A program made the position numbers and the translations under genes. This document shows positions 5,039 to 10,312 of a stretch of DNA of 10,312 bases, piece after piece (positions within the stretch are counted from its first letter, which is position 1; each line of letters opens with the position of its first letter). The notes below the pieces were generated by a model. The model did not search any database and had not been told where the DNA came from. It saw only the letters and a program-made list of their open reading frames with translations. The DNA lies in assembly GCA_902796815.1 (NCBI GenBank), contig CADBQL010000023.1:1-10312 (forward strand), in the 5' to 3' direction. The stretch is from an uncultured Coriobacteriaceae bacterium (GTDB lineage Bacteria > Actinomycetota > Coriobacteriia > Coriobacteriales > Eggerthellaceae).

Positions 5039-7123
5039 ATGGACTACACAATCGAAAAGGAGATACCCGGGCGCATCCGCGTAAAACTCGCAGGCCCCGT
5101 TCCCCAGGATTACCTCGGTGCACTCGAAGCGGTTCTCGACGCATGCGCTGACATTTGCCAGTTTCGCATTTATCCGCGTATCGGTTCAATCGCAATTACG
5201 TACGAGCCAAACGAAGTCACGCGCTTGCAAGCGCTCAAGTACCTATGCGACATCGACCGCACCACCATCGAGAGCGCACGCGAGAAACGCGTGCTTTCGA
5301 CAACCGCACTCTCTCACAATCTCCTTCTCGACATCGCCTGGCTTGCTGGCACATACCTCGTGCGCCGCGCACTTTTGCCCCATCCGCTGTCGTTCGCATG
5401 GAATCTCTTGTCGTTCGTCCCATTCGCGCGGGCAGCCTTGCACTCGCTCGGACGCGGACAGCTTGACGTCCCCGTACTCGACGCAACGGCTATCGCCACA
5501 TCGTTCGTCCAGCGTGACCCAAAAACCGCCGGCGAAACCATGTTCTTGCTGCAGCTCGGAGAAACCATGGAGGCCTACACCGAAGCGCAGTCCGAAAGCG
5601 CGCTTATCGACGCCCTGCTCGACGTCGCGGAAACCGCCAATAGGGTGGAAGGGAACACCGAAGTCCAAATCGCCGTCGCCGATTTACAACCAGGCGACCT
5701 CATCGCTGTTCGCACGGGCATGCCCATCGTAGTCGACGGCGTCATAGAGACAGGCCTTGCCATGGTCAACCAATCATCGCTCACCGGAGAGCCGCTCGCC
5801 ATCGAGCGCACGATCGGCGACGACGTGTTTGCCGGCACTTCGGTCGAAGACGGAGAGATTTTGGTGCGCTGCAAGTCTGGGCTCGGCGAATCGCGCTTGC
5901 GCTCCATCGTTTCGCTCGTGAAAAACGCCGATTTGTACCAATCGGAACGGCAGAAACGCAGGGATGATCTGGCGAACCGTATCGTACCGTGGAACTTCCT
6001 GCTCGCAGGCATCGTTGCCCTCGCCACCCGCTCGCTCACGCGTACAGCTGCAGCCCTCATGGTAGATTACTCGTGCGGGCTGCGCCTGACCGCATCCATC
6101 GCCGTGCTCACAGCGATGGGTCAATCCGCACGCGCCGGCTTTACCGTGAAGGGATCAAAGAATTTCGACGCTATGTGCGACGCCGATACCATCGTCTTCG
6201 ACAAGACTGGCACGCTGACCGAGGCGGAACCGCGCGTCACCAAGATTGTCGGTTCGCGTGGCTGGCCGCAGCGCGAGGTGCTGCGCATGGCAGCCTGCCT
6301 GGAAGAACACTTTCCCCACCCTGTCGCGCGCGCCGTCGTGAACGAGGCGTCGAAACGCAACCTCGAGCATCGCAGCCTGCATGGCGACGTCGAGTACCTC
6401 GTCGCTCACGGTATCGTGTCGACAGTCGAGGGCAAGCGCGCCGTAATAGGATCCGAGCACTTCGTAGTAGAGGACGAAAACGTTACCATAACCGCTCGTC
6501 AAAGCGCGCAAATTGCGAAGGAGCTCGATGGGCTCTCGCCGTTATACCTGGCTGTCGACGGAAAACTCGTTGGCGCCATAGGCATCGAAGACCCTGTGAA
6601 AGAGGGCGTCGCCCAGGCTGTGCAAGAGCTGCGCGACCTCGGATTTAGACACGTTATCATGCTAACGGGCGACAACAGACACGCCGCCGAGCGCGTCGCT
6701 GAAGCGGCTGGAGTTTGCGAATTTCGTGCCAACCAGCTGCCAGAGGACAAATACGCGTTTGTCGAAGAGCTAAAAGCCTCTGGGAAAAACGTCGTCATGG
6801 TCGGCGACGGCGTGAACGACGCACCTGCATTAGCTCTTGCCGACGTGGGCATCGCCATGGGTCAGGGCACGGCAATCGCCAAGGAAGTGGCGGACATCAC
6901 GCTTTCGGACGGTGATTTGTCATCCATCGTCAACCTCGTGAAGCTCTCGCGAGAACTCTCGCATCGCATGGACCGCACCTTCGCGCAGGTCATGACCTTG
7001 AACTCAGCCTTCATGGCGGGAGGAATTGCCGGCATCATCACGCCGCAAACCTCCAGCCTGCTGCATAATTCCACCACCATCGCCCTCAGCCTAGAGGCAA
7101 GCCGCCCGTACGCCGTGAGCTAA
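5039..7123 (+). CDS. Heavy-metal translocating P-type ATPase (P1B family), metal unknown
   Basis: A 694-residue integral membrane pump that would use ATP to move a metal cation. Motifs in order: a degenerate ferredoxin-like N-terminal domain with IPGRIRVKLAG (9-19) but no CxxC; hydrophobic helices at about 94-156; the actuator TGEP at 249-252; the membrane metal-site helix with DYSCGLRL at 343-350; the phosphorylated aspartate D388 in DKTGT; the P1B-specific HP motif H427-P428; TGDN at 543-546; and GDGVND at 589-594. Two C-terminal hydrophobic segments lie at about 650-690. The metal motif aligns with the CPC position of copper pumps but reads YSC, so the usual proline is missing. YSC-type pumps are known, so the metal (Cu, Zn, Mn or other) cannot be called. 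No clear Shine-Dalgarno is seen; coupling to the preceding gene is likely. Confidence 0.93.
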   Translation: MDYTIEKEIPGRIRVKLAGPVPQDYLGALEAVLDACADICQFRIYPRIGSIAITYEPNEVTRLQALKYLCDIDRTTIESAREKRVLSTTALSHNLLLDIAWLAGTYLVRRALLPHPLSFAWNLLSFVPFARAALHSLGRGQLDVPVLDATAIATSFVQRDPKTAGETMFLLQLGETMEAYTEAQSESALIDALLDVAETANRVEGNTEVQIAVADLQPGDLIAVRTGMPIVVDGVIETGLAMVNQSSLTGEPLAIERTIGDDVFAGTSVEDGEILVRCKSGLGESRLRSIVSLVKNADLYQSERQKRRDDLANRIVPWNFLLAGIVALATRSLTRTAAALMVDYSCGLRLTASIAVLTAMGQSARAGFTVKGSKNFDAMCDADTIVFDKTGTLTEAEPRVTKIVGSRGWPQREVLRMAACLEEHFPHPVARAVVNEASKRNLEHRSLHGDVEYLVAHGIVSTVEGKRAVIGSEHFVVEDENVTITARQSAQIAKELDGLSPLYLAVDGKLVGAIGIEDPVKEGVAQAVQELRDLGFRHVIMLTGDNRHAAERVAEAAGVCEFRANQLPEDKYAFVEELKASGKNVVMVGDGVNDAPALALADVGIAMGQGTAIAKEVADITLSDGDLSSIVNLVKLSRELSHRMDRTFAQVMTLNSAFMAGGIAGIITPQTSSLLHNSTTIALSLEASRPYAVS

Positions 7124-7132
7124 TTTGGGGAG

Positions 7133-7179
7133 CCGTCGTTGGCGACGGTCCTGCCAAAAGCTGTCGGCGCTGGGACAGC
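7133..7179. terminator. Two adjacent hairpins between convergent genes, possible terminator
   Basis: CCGTCG (7133-7138) and CGACGG (7143-7148) form a perfect stem with a 4-nt loop, 10 nt after the ATPase stop codon. GCTGTC (7160-7165) and GACAGC (7174-7179) form a second. Neither is followed by a T-run, so intrinsic termination is uncertain. The position between convergent genes makes transcript termination a reasonable role. The rest of the gap to 7325 shows nothing else. Confidence 0.35.
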
Positions 7180-7325
7180 CCGGCTACAGCGATGCGCCGG
7201 CCACGATCCGCAGGACACAAGTCGCAGAATACAACGCATCGGCGGCGATCCACGATCTGCAGCCCACTGTCCGCAGTCCGCGAGCTACGGCCGTCGCGAA
7301 GAAACCCTGACCATACCCGCACATC

Positions 7326-8009
7326 TCACATAGAACGAATGCTCTTGTCGCGTAGCTTCGCGAGAAGCGAACAGCCCATCATCAACACGAGCAGAACCCC
7401 TACTCCTCCGGAAATGGCCTCCATGACCACAACGAGCAGCGGATCGGCAAGATCGGCATAGGTTCCGAACATCTGCATTTCCAGCATGAGCAGCGCCCCT
7501 ATCGCGCCCGCAAGCGAAACCCGCAACAGCGTTTGCTGCCGCAAATCACCTCTCATCGTTTTCGTGGCGTTCACGATAGCCACAATCACGTTGTAGAAGG
7601 TGAAGACCGCCACAGCAATCATGGCGAATTCGGGCAGAGCATCATTGTGGCCTTCGACAATGCACAGGCACATGATGACCGCTACGATTACCGCCAAAGC
7701 CACGAGCGTCAGACCGCACACCGCCGCCGTAACCCGCCATGGCAACTTGCCACCGCTTCCTGTACTTGCAGCGACAAGCGAGCTCATGATCACGAGCGCA
7801 ACAAAATAGATGGTCATGGCCTCAAGCCACATAGAAGAATTCATCCGCCACAATACGCCGTTGAACACTGCAAACGCGAGATTCCCGAAAGCGCCTGCGC
7901 ACAATATAACCAAGTCTGCGAAGGGCGGATCATGAAGAAACCTGTCCACGAACCCAATACGTAGCACTGGTTGGACCAGTTTTTCGATTTTTCCCGCAAG
8001 TCCTTCCAT
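7326..8009 (-). CDS. Six-TM integral membrane protein of unknown function
   Basis: The protein is 227 residues from the chosen start. Hydrophobic segments lie at about 31-55, 60-80, 93-118, 126-147, 162-182 and 200-215, giving six membrane spans. The pattern recalls an uncharacterised membrane family common in Firmicutes and Coriobacteriia: an N-terminal amphipathic stretch ending in RFLHDPPF, then GNLAFAVFNGVLW, later a MQMFGTYAD loop and a Gly-rich last span. I know of no assigned function. The frame stays open upstream to about 8132, but the extra part is Cys-rich and atypical. ATG 8009 has AGGAG 4 nt upstream on the minus strand, while the ATG four codons earlier has no ribosome binding site, so 8009 is preferred. 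It is transcribed towards the ATPase operon and stands alone. Confidence 0.75.
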   Translation of the reverse strand: MEGLAGKIEKLVQPVLRIGFVDRFLHDPPFADLVILCAGAFGNLAFAVFNGVLWRMNSSMWLEAMTIYFVALVIMSSLVAASTGSGGKLPWRVTAAVCGLTLVALAVIVAVIMCLCIVEGHNDALPEFAMIAVAVFTFYNVIVAIVNATKTMRGDLRQQTLLRVSLAGAIGALLMLEMQMFGTYADLADPLLVVVMEAISGGVGVLLVLMMGCSLLAKLRDKSIRSM

Positions 8010-8575
8010 GCTGCTCCTCATGTATATGATGCAATAGGCACAGGTGCACCCGCCAACCAGCTCCAAGCACTCCGCCTGGTATGCAAAACATGCTTTCAGA
8101 TAATAGCAGATGGAACTGCGCCGCAACCTCATGATTGAATGCTAACGCATGGAAGCGTGTTTAGAAACGAAGTTGAGTAAACCAGATGTTCCGTTCAGCA
8201 TGGGATACTCCATCAGCTCCGATACCATCCTCGTTGAAATAGCGATCAGCGGACTCGGCAACCCCAAACTTTTTTGAGGCAATGGCACCACTACTCGGCG
8301 ACTCAATCGAACCCGCAAGAAAGAGCAGCAGTGCGAAGGTGGACCCGCTGTTCATCATGCGTGAATTCAAGCGGAAACGCCTCAAGGAAAGGGTTTAGTT
8401 TTGGATAAGGCCTACCATCTACGACCTGGTCAGCGCGCCGCGCCCCAAAAAGCGCCAAAGTTGAAATGCCCCCGATAAAAAAAGGACTTAAAACGTTGCC
8501 GTTGCAAGTGGTTTAAAGACCTACCAGGAACATGAACAGCATTCAGCCATGAAACAGCGCGCGACGAATTGGGGG
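8010..8575. other. Intergenic region with no well-supported gene
   Basis: This stretch lies between the starts of two divergent genes. A minus-strand frame of 74 codons at 8161-8385 opens with TTG and encodes a short hydrophobic patch (FALLLFLAG) followed by a polar tail. It has no good ribosome binding site, and I do not recognise the peptide. It could be a gene remnant. A local AT-rich, A7-containing segment lies near 8478. Nothing else stands out. Confidence 0.5.
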
Positions 8576-8604
8576 TTGTGCTATTCGCGACCAACGCGCA
8601 TAAT
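8576..8604 (+). promoter_or_regulatory. Predicted sigma-70-type promoter of the riboswitch-symporter transcript
   Basis: TTGTGC (8576-8581) and CATAAT (8599-8604) are separated by 17 nt, the ideal spacing. The -10 matches the consensus at 5 of 6 positions and the -35 at 3 of 6. Transcription would begin near 8611, giving a leader of about 215 nt that contains the whole aptamer. Confidence 0.5.
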
Positions 8605-8659
8605 ACGCAATGCGCAATTCCTGCGATGCTCCCGGAATCTTCGCGAGACCGGAAGCGGA

Positions 8660-8750
8660 GGAAACTCTGGAGAACTCTTAGATGAGTGCCGAAGGTGCAA
8701 GGCCGCCCGCACAGGCGTGCTGAATCTCTCAGGCAAAAGGACAGAGGCGA
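8660..8750 (+). promoter_or_regulatory. Glycine riboswitch, single aptamer
   Basis: The RNA carries the hallmark conserved blocks of the glycine (gcvT) aptamer. CTCTGGAGA (8665-8673) opens the structure, GCCGAAGGTGCAA (8688-8700) is the central conserved block, and CTCTCAGGCAAAAGGACAGAG (8726-8746) is the 3' block. P1 is formed by CTCTG (8665-8669) with CAGAG (8742-8746). Only one full aptamer is visible, because the conserved blocks do not recur upstream or downstream. It is therefore a singleton, or one with a reduced ghost aptamer. It senses glycine and sits 76 nt upstream of a sodium:alanine/glycine symporter, a known target gene type. Confidence 0.92.
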
Positions 8751-8779
8751 CATCGGACCGCATGTTTCGAAGCTCGCTT

Positions 8780-8824
8780 AAGACCTTCTTCAGAGTTCAA
8801 GCTTTACTGCAAGGAGGTCTTTTT
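8780..8824 (+). promoter_or_regulatory. Expression platform: hairpin that hides the Shine-Dalgarno and ends in a T-run
   Basis: AAGACCTTCTT (8780-8790) pairs with AAGGAGGTCTT (8811-8821) over 11 positions with one G-U wobble. The right arm contains the symporter's Shine-Dalgarno AAGGAGGT (8811-8818) and runs into T5 (8820-8824). The stem could block ribosome binding, act as an intrinsic terminator, or both. ACCTTC (8783-8788) is also complementary to GAAGGT (8691-8696) in the aptamer core. Without glycine the aptamer could therefore hold the left arm and free the Shine-Dalgarno. This predicts an OFF switch, as inference. Confidence 0.7.
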
Positions 8825-8825
8825 C

Positions 8826-10312
8826 ATGGAAGCAGCATTGCTCGACATCGTGTCGACGATCAACTCGTACCTGTCCAACTACGTCCTACTCGTCCTGCTA
8901 ATCGGCACGGGCTTGTACTTCACCGTCCGCACGCGATTCGTGCAGTTCCGCTGTTTCGGCGAGGGATGGAAGAAGATGTTTGGCGGGTTCTCGCTACGAG
9001 GTGGTGACCACGGTGGCGCGATGAGCTCGTTCCAGGCGTTGGCGACGGCAATCGCAGCGCAAGTTGGCACCGGCAACATCGTCGGCGCATGCGGCGCCAT
9101 CCTCATCGGCGGACCAGGCGCCATCTTCTGGATGTGGATAATCGCGCTTCTGGGCATGGCCACAAATTACGCTGAGGCCACGCTTGCCCAGAAGACGAAG
9201 GTCATCGGCGAGGACGGCGGCGTGCACGGCGGACCCGCTTACTATATAACCACGGCCTTCAAGGGCGCCGGCGGGCGGTTCCTCGCTGGGTTCTTCTCGG
9301 TCGCCATCATATTGGCTCTCGGCTTCATCGGCTGCATGGTGCAGTCCAACTCCATCGCCGAGACTATGAACAACGCGACAGGCATTCCCAGCTGGATCGT
9401 CGGCTTGGTCGTCGCCATCGTCGCCGGATTCATCTTCATCGGCAACCTCCATCGCCTTGCCAGCGTCACCGAAAAGCTCGTGCCCATCATGGCAGTGATC
9501 TACCTCATTGGCGGACTTGTCATCCTCATCATGAACGCCAGCAATCTGCCCGCCGCATTCGCGCTCATCTTCTCCTGCGCGTTCAACCCGTCCGCCACGC
9601 TCGGCGGCGCGTTCTTCGGGCTCGTCGCGGCGCTGACGCAAGGGGCCAAGCGCGGCCTGTTCAGCAACGAGGCCGGCATGGGTTCCACGCCGCACGCGCA
9701 TGCGCTCGCCAACGTGAAAGACCCGCACGAGCAGGGCGTGGTCGCCATGATAGGCGTATTCGTGGACACAATCGTCGTCGTCACCATGACAGCACTCGTG
9801 GTCATCAGCGTGCTCTACGTCGGCGATGGGCCGCTCGCCGCGGCATACGAGAACGCCGGCAAGTACGACACGGTCGCCGAATTCGCGACGGCCGAGGGCG
9901 ACGCCATTGCCGAGGGGTATGCGCTCGACGCCTCGGGCAGCCTCGTCGATGCCGACGGCGAGATCGTGCTCTCCGACGACGACATGGGCGACCCTGCTGC
10001 ACTCGCCAAAGCAATCGGCATCTCGAAGACAAACATGGCCCAGCTCGCGTTTGGTGCGTTTTTCACCGCAGGGCCCGGAAACATCTTCGTGGCCATCTGC
10101 CTGCTGTTCTTCGCATTCTCGACGATACTCTCATGGAATTTGTTCGGCAAGTTGAACGTTCAGTGGCTGTTCCGCAAGCAGAACACAAAGGTGCCCGTCA
10201 TCATATACTCGATCATTGGAATCGCCTTCGTGTTTATGGGCTCGCTTCTGCAAAACGACCTGGTGTGGGAGCTGCAGGACATGTTCAACCAGCTCATGGT
10301 GCTGCCGAACGC
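8826..10312 (+). CDS. Sodium:alanine/glycine symporter, AGCS family (3' end beyond the window)
   Basis: An inner-membrane secondary transporter that takes up alanine or glycine with sodium. The frame is open from ATG 8826 to the window edge, 495 codons. The family signature is clear: QVGTGNIVGACGAILIGGPG (79-98), then FWMW and GMATNYAE (110-117). GLFSNEAGMGS follows at 277-287. Many membrane spans are evident, starting at about residue 17. Residues about 332-398 form an acidic, polar stretch (many Asp, Glu, Ala) between two spans that looks longer than the usual loop. The Shine-Dalgarno AAGGAGGT (8811-8818) is near perfect with 7-nt spacing. The gene is preceded by a glycine riboswitch, which supports glycine as a substrate. 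Only the C-terminus is missing. Confidence 0.95.
   Translation, partial: MEAALLDIVSTINSYLSNYVLLVLLIGTGLYFTVRTRFVQFRCFGEGWKKMFGGFSLRGGDHGGAMSSFQALATAIAAQVGTGNIVGACGAILIGGPGAIFWMWIIALLGMATNYAEATLAQKTKVIGEDGGVHGGPAYYITTAFKGAGGRFLAGFFSVAIILALGFIGCMVQSNSIAETMNNATGIPSWIVGLVVAIVAGFIFIGNLHRLASVTEKLVPIMAVIYLIGGLVILIMNASNLPAAFALIFSCAFNPSATLGGAFFGLVAALTQGAKRGLFSNEAGMGSTPHAHALANVKDPHEQGVVAMIGVFVDTIVVVTMTALVVISVLYVGDGPLAAAYENAGKYDTVAEFATAEGDAIAEGYALDASGSLVDADGEIVLSDDDMGDPAALAKAIGISKTNMAQLAFGAFFTAGPGNIFVAICLLFFAFSTILSWNLFGKLNVQWLFRKQNTKVPVIIYSIIGIAFVFMGSLLQNDLVWELQDMFNQLMVLPN

Noticed and set aside
8010..8132. N-terminal extension of the six-TM protein
   Set aside because: The extra residues are Cys/Tyr-rich with no ribosome binding site at the upstream ATG codons, while ATG 8009 has AGGAG just upstream.
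8161..8385. Minus-strand frame of 74 codons as a small secreted or membrane protein
   Set aside because: It starts with TTG, lacks a clear ribosome binding site and has only a short hydrophobic patch; kept only as a note in the intergenic entry.
8994..9728. Minus-strand frame of 244 codons
   Set aside because: It is antisense to the strongly conserved AGCS symporter; its composition (Asp/Glu/Gly/Arg) is typical of a shadow frame.

Overview
The window is GC-rich chromosomal DNA with long, repeat-laden intergenic regions. My best guess is an anaerobic actinobacterium of class Coriobacteriia, in or near the Eggerthellales. The reasons are a DUF6110-like protein paired with a heavy-metal P1B ATPase lacking CxxC metal-binding domains, strong Shine-Dalgarno sites, and a mix of Firmicutes-like and actinobacterial gene types. 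This placement is inference from gene content; no marker gene is present.

Left part (1-2166): two minus-strand genes, the 5' end of an unrecognised gene and a small acidic zincin-type metallopeptidase. They are divergent from a complete alanine racemase gene (alr) on the plus strand, which makes D-alanine for peptidoglycan. Between alr and the next gene lies a dense cluster of G/C-rich palindromes, including a 25-bp hairpin present twice in inverted orientation.

Centre (2167-4771): a 537-residue fusion joins a hypoxanthine (deoxyinosine)/uracil DNA glycosylase of the family 6 type to an NAD(P)HX epimerase (YjeF_N) domain. The epimerase half is interrupted by five 33-bp tandem repeats coding for an Ala/Gly/Ser-rich spacer. 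A gene-free stretch of about 990 bases follows. It holds several hairpins, an imperfect inverted repeat with 123-nt arms built from a recurring G/C-rich motif, and a 9-bp tandem array. It ends in an AT-rich promoter-like patch.

Right-centre (4772-8009): a small DUF6110-like membrane-anchored protein and a P1B-type metal ATPase form a tight two-gene operon with a 3-nt gap. They converge on a six-TM membrane protein of unknown function on the minus strand.

Right end (8010-10312): a long leader with a plausible promoter, a single glycine riboswitch aptamer and a hairpin that pairs with the Shine-Dalgarno sequence. It precedes a sodium:alanine/glycine symporter (AGCS family) that runs off the window. 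The arrangement fits glycine-responsive control of amino-acid uptake.

No tRNA, rRNA, CRISPR array, transposase or phage gene was seen. The most notable items are the glycosylase-epimerase fusion with its coding minisatellite, the large inverted repeat, and the riboswitch with a visible alternative pairing.
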